A stretch of DNA of 64,000 nt, taken from contig NZ_FUXH01000003.1 in NCBI RefSeq assembly GCF_900167225.1, forward strand, positions 124,001-188,000. The letters are read 5' to 3'. The translations under genes were made by a program, and so were the position numbers. Shown piece by piece: positions 8,451-17,422 of the stretch (positions within the stretch are counted from its first letter, which is position 1; each line of letters begins with the position of its first letter). The notes below the pieces were generated by a model, which saw only the letters and a list, made by a program, of their open reading frames with translations, had not been told where the DNA came from and did not search any database. The stretch is from Porphyromonas crevioricanis. GTDB taxonomy: Bacteria > Bacteroidota > Bacteroidia > Bacteroidales > Porphyromonadaceae.

Positions 8451-8486
8451 ACCGCCTCACAGTTCCTAAAAGAACCATGAGGCGGT
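8451..8486. terminator. bidirectional terminator between converging genes
   Basis: ACCGCCTCACAGTTC pairs with GAACCATGAGGCGGT; T-rich sequence follows on the plus side (8489-8496) and on the minus side. It separates the aroA operon from the converging aldolase gene. Confidence 0.8.
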
Positions 8487-8533
8487 CGTTTTATTTAGCC
8501 CTCCTTGCAAAAGAGGAGGGAATAGACACCTCG

Positions 8534-9529
8534 TCAGATCTTATTATCCGAACCAAGCACCTTCTCTATTTTGTGCATATACAATTCCTTCAGGCTGTCA
8601 CGAGCCGGGCCGAGGTATTTACGTGGGTCAAACTCGGCTGGCTTAGTAGCCATTACTTCTCGGATAGCAGCTGTCATGGCCAAGCGACCATCAGAGTCAA
8701 TATTGATCTTGCACACCGAACTGCCGGCTGCACGACGAAGCTGTTCCTCGGGTACTCCTACGGCATCTTTCAGTGCTCCTCCATACTTGTTAATGGTCGT
8801 CACCTTATCTTGAGGTACAGAGCTGGAGCCATGCAACACAATTGGGAAGCCAGGGATACGACGCTCAATCTCTTCCAGAATATCAAAGCGCAGGGGAGGA
8901 GGCTGCAATATTCCATTCTCATCACGAGTACACTGCTCTGGAGTAAATTTGTAAGCACCATGGGATGTTCCTACTGAGATAGCCAAAGAGTCTACACCGG
9001 TACGCTTGACGAAGTCTTCCACTTCTTCCGGGCGTGTGTAGGTGTGAGACTCATGCTGCACATCATCCTCGATACCGGCCAATACTCCCAATTCGCCCTC
9101 CACAGTAACATCATATTGGTGAGCGTATTCCACCACACGACGAGTCAGCTCTACATTTTCATCATAGGGCAAAGCTGATCCATCTATCATCACCGAAGAG
9201 AAGCCCATTTCGATACAACTCTTACACAGCTCAAAAGTATCGCCATGATCCAAATGCAAACAAATTTGCGGATTGGCACAACCTAATTCTTTAGCATACT
9301 CTACTGCTCCTTGAGCCATGTAACGCAACAGAGTTTGGTTGGCATACTTACGTGCGCCACTCGAAACTTGCAAGATAACCGGAGAATTGGTAGCCACTAC
9401 AGCCTGAATGATAGCCTGCATTTGCTCCATGTTGTTGAAGTTGAAAGCCGGTATGGCATAACCACCTTTCACTGCCTTGGCAAACATCTCCCTGGTGTTC
9501 ACCAAGCCCAAATCTTTGTAACTTACCAT
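8534..9529 (-). CDS. fba: class II fructose-bisphosphate aldolase
   Basis: Zinc-dependent cleavage of fructose-1,6-bisphosphate in glycolysis and gluconeogenesis. The 331 residues include the zinc/active-site segment HLDHGDTFELCK, the VEGELG motif, SVGTSHGAYKF and VLHGSSSVPQ. Length and motifs fit the shorter class II group. A TATCTTTG -7 box on the minus strand at 9606-9613, about 75 bases upstream, is a likely promoter element. Confidence 0.94.
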   Translation of the reverse strand: MVSYKDLGLVNTREMFAKAVKGGYAIPAFNFNNMEQMQAIIQAVVATNSPVILQVSSGARKYANQTLLRYMAQGAVEYAKELGCANPQICLHLDHGDTFELCKSCIEMGFSSVMIDGSALPYDENVELTRRVVEYAHQYDVTVEGELGVLAGIEDDVQHESHTYTRPEEVEDFVKRTGVDSLAISVGTSHGAYKFTPEQCTRDENGILQPPPLRFDILEEIERRIPGFPIVLHGSSSVPQDKVTTINKYGGALKDAVGVPEEQLRRAAGSSVCKINIDSDGRLAMTAAIREVMATKPAEFDPRKYLGPARDSLKELYMHKIEKVLGSDNKI

Positions 9530-9605
9530 ATGATTGTTGTTTACACTTGTAATGAATGATCAGATAAAGAAAATGCCGGGCTATAATCACCACGACCACT
9601 ACCGA

Positions 9606-9613
9606 CAAAGATA
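9606..9613 (-). promoter_or_regulatory. -7 element (TATCTTTG) of the aldolase gene
   Basis: Perfect TAnnTTTG on the minus strand, giving a predicted leader of about 70 nt. The -33 element is not clear. Confidence 0.45.
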
Positions 9614-9744
9614 GCCCTTGTATTTGGATTTATCCCCACTACTACTCGGTATAAAAGCCTCTTCTGGGCCAAGCCCTCTGAGGCATATTTTTAGGGAATA
9701 GAGGGAGCATTCACAGCCTTGTTTATTTTGAGAAGGAAAGAAAT

Positions 9745-9780
9745 AAGCCCTTGCTATCCTCAAATGGATGACAAGGGCTT
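9745..9780 (-). terminator. terminator after the TPR gene
   Basis: AAGCCCTTG at 9745-9753 pairs with CAAGGGCTT at 9772-9780, followed in the minus direction by ATTTCTTTCC. Confidence 0.7.
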
Positions 9781-9805
9781 TTCTCTTCAGCTGAACCTGT
9801 TTACA

Positions 9806-11014
9806 TCAGAATCCTCGAGCTTCGATGGCTTTGTACTGATCCATCATCTTGAGGTTGTAGTATACATTTTTCAGCATATACAAAATCTTGCTGTCATCCG
9901 GGCGAAGGGCATCAGCCTTCTCCAACAGAGGTAGAGATTGCTTGAGGAGTTCGTTGGCCTTCGCTTCCATTGCTGGGTTGTAGTTTGTAGCACTCTTGAG
10001 TTCGGCAGCCTCATTGAACAGAGCATTAGCATACTTGAAGTTCACCTCTGCATCATCAGGCTTGATCTGCAAAGCCTTGCTATACCACTTGATAGAAGTC
10101 TCAATGTCATTCTTCTGGACATGAAAGAGGTCTCCCATCACCAGATACAGCTGAGCATTATTGGGGGCGATAGTAATCGCATCTTCGAGATACTTGATAG
10201 CCTCATCGGTCTGTCCCTTACTACCATAGAAGTCTACCAAAGAAGCATAAAAGAAAAAGTCATTGGCACACTCCTTGGCTCCCTTCTGCAGAAGATTCAG
10301 ATATTCTACAGAGTCTTGTTTGGCCAAATAAGCAGAGGCTTTTCCGCGAAGTACTTGACAGCCTTGGTCTCCTCGAGCAGCACCTTCTACGATAGAGAGG
10401 ATATTCAATGCACGGTCAGGCTGATTGGTGCGAGTTGCCATTTCGGCCACAATCACAGCAACGCCAACCGAAGAGGAGTCCTGTGTGGAAACCTCCGGAT
10501 CCGAAGCAAACATCCCCAGGCTCTTGATCTTGTAGTACTGCTCAAAAGCATCGAGAGATTTGTTCATGTCATTGGCCTGAGAATATACCACACCTGCATT
10601 ATATACATAGGTCAAGTCTCGCTTCAGAAGTTCGGCCAACTTTTTAGCATAACGGGGTTTTATCTTTCCTTTCTCATTGGGCATATTATCCAATTCTCCA
10701 GCCTTCATTGCCTCGGGAAAAATCCTCAAAACAGCAGCATACATCTTATCCACATCCACTTCCTCTCCTTTTTGCTGTTTATCCAGCCAGTAGCGAAATT
10801 CAGTCTCAGCGATGTGGGCAGCCGTGTAGTAAGTCTTGGCATCATTAGCTGTCTCAGGATTTTCCTTGGCAGCATTGATAAGGGTACGCGCCTCTTCAAA
10901 ATCAGGCTTACTCTGCTCTGCTCGTTTCTCGGCAGCACTCACGTTGCTTTTCTGAGCCATAGCACCGGCAGTTGCACAGAGGGCCAGTGCCAATATAAAT
11001 GCGATCCTTTTCAT
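9806..11014 (-). CDS. exported tetratricopeptide-repeat protein
   Basis: 402 residues with a cleavable signal peptide (MKRIAFILALALCATAGAMA, cleavage before QKSN) and several TPR-like helical pairs, clearest near residues 270-340 (DEAIKYLEDAITIAPNNAQL, ETSIKWYSKALQIKPDDAEV). It is therefore a periplasmic or envelope scaffold. It follows gyrA by 79 bases on the same strand, an arrangement I recall from P. gingivalis; the partner protein is unknown. The long plus-strand ORF across it is an antisense shadow. Confidence 0.85.
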   Translation of the reverse strand: MKRIAFILALALCATAGAMAQKSNVSAAEKRAEQSKPDFEEARTLINAAKENPETANDAKTYYTAAHIAETEFRYWLDKQQKGEEVDVDKMYAAVLRIFPEAMKAGELDNMPNEKGKIKPRYAKKLAELLKRDLTYVYNAGVVYSQANDMNKSLDAFEQYYKIKSLGMFASDPEVSTQDSSSVGVAVIVAEMATRTNQPDRALNILSIVEGAARGDQGCQVLRGKASAYLAKQDSVEYLNLLQKGAKECANDFFFYASLVDFYGSKGQTDEAIKYLEDAITIAPNNAQLYLVMGDLFHVQKNDIETSIKWYSKALQIKPDDAEVNFKYANALFNEAAELKSATNYNPAMEAKANELLKQSLPLLEKADALRPDDSKILYMLKNVYYNLKMMDQYKAIEARGF

Positions 11015-11093
11015 TCTCTTCGTTTATTGGTTGAGATTTATACTTAAGAAATCCTACAATCTATTATTCTTTCAAAGGTGAAGCAAAGATAAA

Positions 11094-13652
11094 TCAGGAT
11101 TCGACAATTATGTCATCCTCGGCCGTTGTATCTGCATCAGTAGTGGAGAGACTCGTGACCCCTTCTCCTTTCGGAGTCTCTGCTTCGGCCATTTCCTCCT
11201 CCGAAATGACACTGCAGACGGAAGCTATATCATCACCTCGCTTATCCAAATTAATCAGCCTTACACCTTGCGTAGCACGACCGATCACGGCTATATCCTT
11301 CACACTTATACGAATAGCAACACCGCTTTTGTTGATAATCATCAAATCATTATCCTCCTCTACAGCACGAATGTCGATCAAATGACCGGTCTTATCCGTT
11401 ACCTGCATGGTTTTGACACCCTTACCTCCTCGGTTGGTTGTGCGATAGTCTTCTATCGAAGATCGCTTGCCATAGCCATGTTCGCTCACCACCAATACAG
11501 TCTGCTCCTCGGGGTGTTTGATGGCAATCATACCTATCACTTCGTCCTGCCCATCCTCATCCAGACGCATACCACGCACCCCTATCGAGTTGCGACCGAC
11601 TGTACGAACTGTAGACTCGTCGAAACGCACAGCTCGTCCGTTTCGATTGGCAATCAGGATCTGGTTTCGGCCATTGGTCAAACGCACACTTACGACCTCA
11701 TCTCCCTCATTGAGATTGATAGCGATCACTCCATTGGTGCGAGGGCGAGAATAGGCCTCCAGCAAGGTCTTCTTCACCATACCCGTCTTTGTGGCAAACA
11801 TCAGGTAATGAGAATTGACAAAGGCCTCGTCTTTAGTCAGGTCTTTAATTCGGATGAACGCAGTCACCTTGTCGTCAGGATCTATGTTGAGCAAGTTCTG
11901 TATAGCTCTACCCTTGGCATTTTTGGCCCCCTCAGGGATCTCGTACACCTTGAGCCAATAGCATTTACCTTTGGCTGTAAAGAGCAAAATCGTTGCGTGC
12001 ATCGAGGCCGAATAGATATATTCCACGAAGTCTTCGCTTCGGGTATCCGACCCCTTGGCCCCTACTCCCCCTCTTGACTGAGTGCGGAACTCTGTGAGAG
12101 GCGTGCGCTTGATGTACCCCATGTGAGAGAGTGTGATTATCATCTCATCATCGGCATAGAAGTCCTCTGGGTTAAATTCTTCACTGGCGTAAATAATCTC
12201 GGAGCGTCTGTCATCGGCATACTTCTCTCGTACCTCCAGCAGTTCCTGTTTGACCACCTTCATTCGCTCTTCTTTGCTACCGAGGAGCATCTCGAGGTAG
12301 GCAATCTGTCTGGCAATCTCTTCATATTCGTTCCGCAGCTTTTCACGCTCCAGACCAGTGAGGGCTCTGAGCCTCATATCTACGATAGCCCGGGCCTGTA
12401 TTTCGCTCAACTCAAAGCGAGCGATCAAGTTTGCCATTGCTTCGTTTGGATCCTTGGCAGCACGGATAATAGCTATTACCTCATCTATGTGATCTACGGC
12501 GATGAGCAGTCCTTCCAGGATGTGCGCACGCTCTTTGGCTTTTCTCAACTCATATATGCAGCGGCGAGTCACCACATCGTGCCTGTGATCGACAAATTCT
12601 CGAATGAGATCTTTGAGGTTTAACAGCATAGGACGTCCGTTCACCAGCGCAATGTTGTTTACACTGAAAGAGCTTTGGAGGGCCGTCTGCTTGTAAAGTT
12701 TGTTGAGCACAACAGAAGCATTGGCATCTCTCTTAATCTCTATCACAACACGTATACCCTGCCGGTTCGATTCGTCTCGAATATCTGAGATTCCGTCTAT
12801 TTTCTTTTCGTTTACCAGTTGAGCTATCGAAGCGACTAAGTCGGATTTGACTACCTGGTAGGGGATCTCTGTCACTATGATACGCTCATGATTGGCATGC
12901 TGCTCGATCTCGCAACGAGAGCGAATAACAATCCGTCCTCGTCCTGTCTCGAAAGCTTCCTTTACTCCGGCATAGCCGTATATCAGTCCTCCGGTCGGGA
13001 AATCGGGAGCCTTGACATACTTCATCAATTCAGAAATCTCTATCTCGCCATCGGCATCGATATAAGCTACACAGCCATCTATACTTTCGCCCAAGTTGTG
13101 AGGGGGCATATTGGTTGCCATCCCCACCGCAATACCAGCTGCTCCATTGACAAGCAGATTAGGGATACGAGTCGGTAAGACAACCGGCTCTTGCAATGTA
13201 TCGTCGAAGTTATTTTGGAAGTCTACGGTTTCTTTGTCTATGTCACGCAGCATTTCGGCTGCTATGCGACTTAGCCTGGCCTCCGTATAACGCATAGCTG
13301 CGGGGGAGTCGCCATCGATAGAGCCAAAGTTACCTTGCCCATCTACCATCGTGTAGCGCAAATTCCAAGGCTGGGCCAATCTCACCAGAGTGAAATACAC
13401 CGAGCTGTCCCCGTGTGGGTGATACTTAGCAATCACTTCACCGACGGTTTTTGCACTTTTCTTGTGTGGTGACGAGTGTACATTGCCGGTATCATTCATG
13501 GCATACAACACACGTCTGTGCACGGGCTTGAATCCGTCGCGCACATCAGGCAAAGCACGAGACACTATCACAGACATAGCATAGTCTATGTAGGCCGTGC
13601 GCATCTCTTTGTCGATATCAATATTGATAATCTTATCCTCTGAATCTATCAT
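11094..13652 (-). CDS. gyrA: DNA gyrase subunit A
   Basis: Breakage-reunion subunit of gyrase. Counting from ATG 13652 (MIDSEDK), the catalytic tyrosine in AAMRYTE is residue 122, the same number as in E. coli. The quinolone region reads [14 protein letters not shown]: Ser83 is present, but the position of E. coli Asp87 is Phe. The C-terminal beta-pinwheel has a degenerate GyrA box QSRGGVG and a further NRGGKG, followed by an acidic Thr/Asp/Glu tail. A GTG at 13670 would add six residues and is less likely. Length (852 aa) is normal. Confidence 0.95.
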   Translation of the reverse strand: MIDSEDKIINIDIDKEMRTAYIDYAMSVIVSRALPDVRDGFKPVHRRVLYAMNDTGNVHSSPHKKSAKTVGEVIAKYHPHGDSSVYFTLVRLAQPWNLRYTMVDGQGNFGSIDGDSPAAMRYTEARLSRIAAEMLRDIDKETVDFQNNFDDTLQEPVVLPTRIPNLLVNGAAGIAVGMATNMPPHNLGESIDGCVAYIDADGEIEISELMKYVKAPDFPTGGLIYGYAGVKEAFETGRGRIVIRSRCEIEQHANHERIIVTEIPYQVVKSDLVASIAQLVNEKKIDGISDIRDESNRQGIRVVIEIKRDANASVVLNKLYKQTALQSSFSVNNIALVNGRPMLLNLKDLIREFVDHRHDVVTRRCIYELRKAKERAHILEGLLIAVDHIDEVIAIIRAAKDPNEAMANLIARFELSEIQARAIVDMRLRALTGLEREKLRNEYEEIARQIAYLEMLLGSKEERMKVVKQELLEVREKYADDRRSEIIYASEEFNPEDFYADDEMIITLSHMGYIKRTPLTEFRTQSRGGVGAKGSDTRSEDFVEYIYSASMHATILLFTAKGKCYWLKVYEIPEGAKNAKGRAIQNLLNIDPDDKVTAFIRIKDLTKDEAFVNSHYLMFATKTGMVKKTLLEAYSRPRTNGVIAINLNEGDEVVSVRLTNGRNQILIANRNGRAVRFDESTVRTVGRNSIGVRGMRLDEDGQDEVIGMIAIKHPEEQTVLVVSEHGYGKRSSIEDYRTTNRGGKGVKTMQVTDKTGHLIDIRAVEEDNDLMIINKSGVAIRISVKDIAVIGRATQGVRLINLDKRGDDIASVCSVISEEEMAEAETPKGEGVTSLSTTDADTTAEDDIIVES

Positions 13653-13826
13653 ATTACAAACCAATACCACGCCGACAACGCGTGATTTATGAATTTAATG
13701 CCACTAAGGTACGTCTTTTCGATGAGACGACAGCTAAAAAAAGAAAGCCAAAAGCAAGTTTTTTACACTTGGAGAGAGTCAGCCTTTACGGTCGATCAAA
13801 GGGGACGAACAAATGATACTCAATGA

Positions 13827-14873
13827 TCAAAAATCACCATCCTCAAAAAGCTCTCCGACGGAGGGACGCAAAGAGCGTCCGAGGTGTCGATAAGCCAAAT
13901 GGGTAGCTTCTCTACCTCTTGGAGTTCTCTTGAGAAACCCCTCCTGTATAAGGAAAGGCTCATAGACCTCTTCGATAGTGCCAGGATCTTCTCCCAAAGC
14001 TGTCGCAATGGTCGTGAGCCCCACTGGCCCTCCGCCAAACTTATCAATGAGAGTACAAAGCAGTTTGTTGTCGGTCTGATCCAGACCATAGGTGTCTATA
14101 TTGAGGGCTTCGAGGGCAAAGTTCGCTATCTCCAGGTCGATCCTTCCAGATCCTTTGACTTGCGCAAAATCTCTCACTCGCCTCAACAAAGCATTGGCAA
14201 TACGAGGAGTCCCCCGACTACGTCCGGCAATCTCCCGAGCAGCCTCCGGTTCACACACAACTCCCAATATCCGTGCCGACCGGGCCACGATATTGGCGAT
14301 CGTGTTCGTATCATAGTACTCCAGATGCAGATTGATACCAAAGCGAGCTCGGAGAGGAGCCGTAAGAAGCCCGGAACGAGTTGTAGCTCCAATCAGGGTA
14401 AAAGGGCTGAGATCAATCTGTATAGATCGAGCCGAAGGCCCTTTATCAAGCATAATATCAATGCGATAATCCTCCATTGCAGAATACAAATACTCCTCTA
14501 CAACAGGGCTAAGCCGGTGAATCTCATCTATAAATAAGACTTCGTTCGGCTCAAGTGATGTGAGCAGACCCGCCAAATCCCCAGGCTTATCCAGTACTGG
14601 CCCCGAACTGATCTTAATATCGACCCCTAACTCGTTGGCGATAATATGAGAAAGGGTCGTTTTGCCCAAACCCGGGGGGCCATACAATAGCACATGATCC
14701 AGAGCCTCCCCCCGCATCTTGGCAGCACGAACAAAGACTGCAAGATTTTCGACTACCTTGTCTTGCCCACTGAAATCCTCAAAACGATGAGGCCGAAGCG
14801 CACGATCCAAATCGCGCTCCTCGGGAGCAATGGGTATATTCCGTTCGTTGTGAATATTAAAATCCGAACTCAT
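13827..14873 (-). CDS. ruvB: Holliday junction branch migration helicase RuvB
   Basis: AAA+ motor that drives branch migration with RuvA. From ATG 14873 ([10 protein letters not shown]) the protein is 348 residues, the usual size: Walker [10 protein letters not shown] (65-73), Walker B FIDEIHRL, sensor GATTRSG, arginine finger region [10 protein letters not shown] and a winged-helix C terminus. The frame stays open upstream to 15074, but those 67 residues do not match the family, and a TATCTTTG box at 14880-14887 places the transcript start just before 14873. Confidence 0.95.
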   Translation of the reverse strand: MSSDFNIHNERNIPIAPEERDLDRALRPHRFEDFSGQDKVVENLAVFVRAAKMRGEALDHVLLYGPPGLGKTTLSHIIANELGVDIKISSGPVLDKPGDLAGLLTSLEPNEVLFIDEIHRLSPVVEEYLYSAMEDYRIDIMLDKGPSARSIQIDLSPFTLIGATTRSGLLTAPLRARFGINLHLEYYDTNTIANIVARSARILGVVCEPEAAREIAGRSRGTPRIANALLRRVRDFAQVKGSGRIDLEIANFALEALNIDTYGLDQTDNKLLCTLIDKFGGGPVGLTTIATALGEDPGTIEEVYEPFLIQEGFLKRTPRGREATHLAYRHLGRSLRPSVGELFEDGDF

Positions 14874-14879
14874 TTGCTG

Positions 14880-14887
14880 CAAAGATA
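14880..14887 (-). promoter_or_regulatory. -7 element (TATCTTTG) just before ruvB
   Basis: A perfect box ends six bases before the ruvB ATG, implying a leader of only about 0-3 nt. Confidence 0.55.
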
Positions 14888-15118
14888 ATGAGACAGGGCG
14901 AGAAAAATACACCACCGAAAGCCCCAATGCCGGGAATGACGTACAAAAAGAACGACCATGCAGCAGTCTCTGAAGAAAGCTCCTGCTTCGACCATCAAAA
15001 CCAACAAGTTTTGTTAATTTCCTATCATGACAAAAACCGGGAAAAGAGGGGAGAAAAGAGACTGTTGTAGACAAGTAGACATGCCTTTTTTTATGTTTTA
15101 TATCGCCTTCTCAAAACA

Positions 15119-15227
15119 TTGATGAACAGGGCGTTTCAAAGGGATCATTTTTTCTCCTGAGAGAATTTTTGCTAACACAGGAGAGAGCAAATTTTTTCTC
15201 AGGAGAGAAATTTCATTCTCTCCCTTT
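15119..15227. repeat. dispersed hairpin repeat, copy A (core flipped relative to copy B)
   Basis: Inverted repeats CTCCTGAGA (15154-15162) and TCTCAGGAG (15197-15205) enclose a 34-base core containing GCTAACACAGGAGAGAGCAA. To the left lies GATGAACAGGGCGTTTCA (15121-15138). The second copy at 41357-41483 has the same core but the AGGGCGTTTCA flank on the other side, so the core is inverted relative to its flanks. Confidence 0.75.
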
Positions 15228-15390
15228 GCAGAAAAAAACGACTCCTATCGACATCAAAAAAGGAAGTGAAAGTACGATCAAAAAGCTCCCAATCTGAGCA
15301 GAAAATGCACAGCAAATGGAAATAGAAAAACATACAAACAAACAAATAAATATACACACTCTAAAGAAGAGACTCGAGGACTTGTATTCA

Positions 15391-15574
15391 GGGACTGTTG
15401 CACAACACGGCACTCACTGTATCATTTTCGACATTCGGGCTTGGTCATGCACAACAAGTATACCTCCTGCACCTTCATTCTCAGTCTCAATACCGTCAAA
15501 AGGTCACCGCATTCTGCAAAATCAACAAAACGGCAATTAAAACTTGTCATTTTGTAGTCTGTGCAAAGATCTCT
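15391..15574. mobile_element. MITE-like element, copy 1
   Basis: About 184 bases bounded by imperfect terminal inverted repeats: GGGACTGTTGCACAA at the left and, read inward from the right, GAGATCTTTGCACAG. It encodes nothing. A diverged second copy lies at 37396-37560. Inside, a 29-base palindrome (15526-15554) with arms CAAAA/TTTTG is flipped relative to copy 2. The ends resemble those of IS5-type elements of Porphyromonas, so this is probably a non-autonomous derivative. Confidence 0.65.
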
Positions 15575-15823
15575 TGAAGGACTTTTTCAGTATACATCAG
15601 TATATATGCAAGGGCCGTACACAACGGTCTCTCCAAAGAATTTAATGCGATTGATCTGCTGCGAGAGAGCAGGTTTGCTCAAAAGAACTATTTTTGTGCA
15701 GTTTTCGAGTTCTACATATATAGACAATTGCCCAACTTAGGGTATATTTGCCAGATGTAGATAGGCTTTCTTCTTATCAGGATAAATAAGGGGATTGATC
15801 GAAACAAAACAGAAATAAAGAAT

Positions 15824-16546
15824 ATGCAATCGAAGGAAGGAATATTGCTTATCGAGACTGCAACCCGAGTCTGCTCCGTAGCCTATAGCCTCAAAGGAGA
15901 GCTACTCGCACAACGTATCAGCTCGGAAGCAGGAGCCAATCACGCTGTACAGCTGGCACCTTTCGTACAGGAAGTGCTAACCGAAGCACAAGCACAAGGT
16001 TTTGCTCCGGAAGCTATAGCCGTAAGTGCAGGGCCAGGATCCTATACCGGACTTCGGATAGGCGCATCGACAGCCAAAGGACTTGCATTCGGCTTCGAGA
16101 TACCTCTCATAGTCGTACCCACGCTGCAAATCGTGGCAGCAGCTGCTATACCATACAACACACAAAACTTACGCATTCGCTGCATGATCGATGCCAGACG
16201 AATGGAGGTCTACACAGCGATGTACGACACCGATCTTCGCCCTCTCTCAGACGAACGGGCAGAGGTGCTGACCCCAAAGTCTTTTGAATCGGACTTTGCG
16301 CTCGGTCCCGTCTTGTTGGTGGGAGATGGAGCAGCCAAAAGCAAAGAAATATTCACCCATCCCCATGCTGTATTCTGCGACCAGGAGATTGCTCCGACCG
16401 CCATGGCTATGGCTCGATTGGCTCAATCTAAGATGGAACAAAGAGATTTTGCAGATCTCGCTTATTGGGAACCGGATTATCTGAAAGAATATGTGGCCGT
16501 AGTTGGTCAGAACAAAGTGCTAAACAACATAACCAAGACAGTATGA
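15824..16546 (+). CDS. tsaB: tRNA threonylcarbamoyladenosine biosynthesis protein TsaB
   Basis: Non-catalytic partner of TsaD in t6A formation at position 37 of ANN-decoding tRNAs. The 240 residues show the ASKHA fold start LLIETATRVCSVAY, the conserved AVSAGPGSYTGLRIGASTAKGLAF (about 66-89) and a later variable half, as in YeaZ proteins. The stop overlaps the etfB ATG (ATGA), tying a tRNA-modification gene to an electron-transfer operon. Confidence 0.92.
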   Translation: MQSKEGILLIETATRVCSVAYSLKGELLAQRISSEAGANHAVQLAPFVQEVLTEAQAQGFAPEAIAVSAGPGSYTGLRIGASTAKGLAFGFEIPLIVVPTLQIVAAAAIPYNTQNLRIRCMIDARRMEVYTAMYDTDLRPLSDERAEVLTPKSFESDFALGPVLLVGDGAAKSKEIFTHPHAVFCDQEIAPTAMAMARLAQSKMEQRDFADLAYWEPDYLKEYVAVVGQNKVLNNITKTV

Positions 16547-17406
16547 AAATAATCGTATTAGCCAAACAAGTACCCGATACCCGCTCTGTGGGGAAAGATG
16601 CCATGAAGGCAGACGGTACAGTCAATAGGGCTGCGCTGGAAGCAATCTTCAACCCTGAAGACCTCAATGCTTTGGAGCAAGCTCTCCGCATCAAAGATGC
16701 TACCCCGGGTAGTAGTGTACATATCCTCACCATGGGTCCTCTGAGAGCTTCCGATGTGATACGGGAAGCTATGTACCGCGGGGCAGACGGTGGATACTTG
16801 CTCACAGACAGAGCCTTTGCCGGGGCAGATACTTTGGCCACAAGCTATGCTCTCTCTACTGCCATCAAGCACTTGGGAGGAGCCGACCTGATACTCTCCG
16901 GCAGACAAGCCATAGACGGAGATACAGCTCAAGTAGGTCCACAAGTAGCCGACAAACTCGGATACTTGCAGGTAACCTATGCCGAAGAGATAAAAATGCA
17001 GGATGGCAAACTGACCATCAAACGCAGACTTGACAATGGGGTGGAAACCGTGCGTTGCCCCCTACCCTGTCTGGTCACAGTAAATGGATCGGCAGCTCCT
17101 TGTCGCCCTCGCAATGCCAAGCTACTGCAACAATACAAACACGCCAAGACTCCTACGGAGCTGCAAGAATGTGACGAACGTATACAGACATTGGTAGCAG
17201 CACGCCCGGACCTCAACATCACGGAACTGAGTGCTCAGGCAGTAGGTGCCGACCCCAACCAATGCGGTTTGCCCGGGTCTCCCACCAAAGTAAAGACAAT
17301 CGTGAATGTAGTATTTCAGGCCAAAGAGGCCCGCACAATAGAGCCGACCGACAAGGCTATAGAAGAGCTGGTGGTCGAATTGATTGCTAACCATACCATA
17401 GGCTAA
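16543..17406 (+). CDS. etfB: electron transfer flavoprotein beta subunit
   Basis: Small subunit of the ETF heterodimer that carries electrons to or from acyl-CoA dehydrogenase. Start ATG 16543 (MKIIVLAKQVPDT) matches the family; an in-frame ATG at 16465 lies inside tsaB and is rejected. The 287 residues show the nucleotide-binding segments HILTMGP and DLILSGRQAIDGDTAQVGPQ. It overlaps tsaB by four bases and is followed by etfA and an acyl-CoA dehydrogenase, the usual set for butyryl-CoA formation in fermenting anaerobes; flavin-based bifurcation is possible but not shown. Confidence 0.93.
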   Translation: MKIIVLAKQVPDTRSVGKDAMKADGTVNRAALEAIFNPEDLNALEQALRIKDATPGSSVHILTMGPLRASDVIREAMYRGADGGYLLTDRAFAGADTLATSYALSTAIKHLGGADLILSGRQAIDGDTAQVGPQVADKLGYLQVTYAEEIKMQDGKLTIKRRLDNGVETVRCPLPCLVTVNGSAAPCRPRNAKLLQQYKHAKTPTELQECDERIQTLVAARPDLNITELSAQAVGADPNQCGLPGSPTKVKTIVNVVFQAKEARTIEPTDKAIEELVVELIANHTIG

Positions 17407-17412
17407 GGAGGT
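17405..17412 (+). promoter_or_regulatory. strong Shine-Dalgarno site (AAGGAGGT) of etfA
   Basis: AAGGAGGT at 17405-17412 ends ten bases before ATG 17423 and decides that start over the GTG at 17411. Most genes in the window have no such site. Confidence 0.65.
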
Positions 17413-17422
17413 GCCAAGAACA

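Larger units (their letters stand above)
14888..15823. other. gene-free region with two repeats
   Basis: No convincing gene is seen on either strand; short ORFs here are low-complexity and lack family resemblance. The region holds the hairpin repeat (15119-15227), the MITE-like element (15391-15574) and a TATATTTG box at 15743-15750 that may be the -7 element for tsaB. Confidence 0.6.

Noticed and set aside
9938-11047. Plus-strand ORF of 369 aa opposite the TPR gene
   Set aside because: Antisense to a well-supported gene; hydrophobic, Ile/Leu/Ser-rich composition typical of reverse-complement shadows, no family features.
11268-12077. Plus-strand ORF of 269 aa inside gyrA
   Set aside because: Antisense shadow of gyrA without any recognisable motif.
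13884-14537. Plus-strand ORF of 217 aa inside ruvB
   Set aside because: Antisense shadow of ruvB; no start signal and no domain.
14874-15074. Extension of ruvB to an upstream start
   Set aside because: The extra 67 residues do not belong to the RuvB family and lie upstream of the -7 box at 14880-14887.
15391-15574. Complete insertion sequence with transposase
   Set aside because: Only about 184 bases, no coding frame; the MITE-like interpretation fits better.
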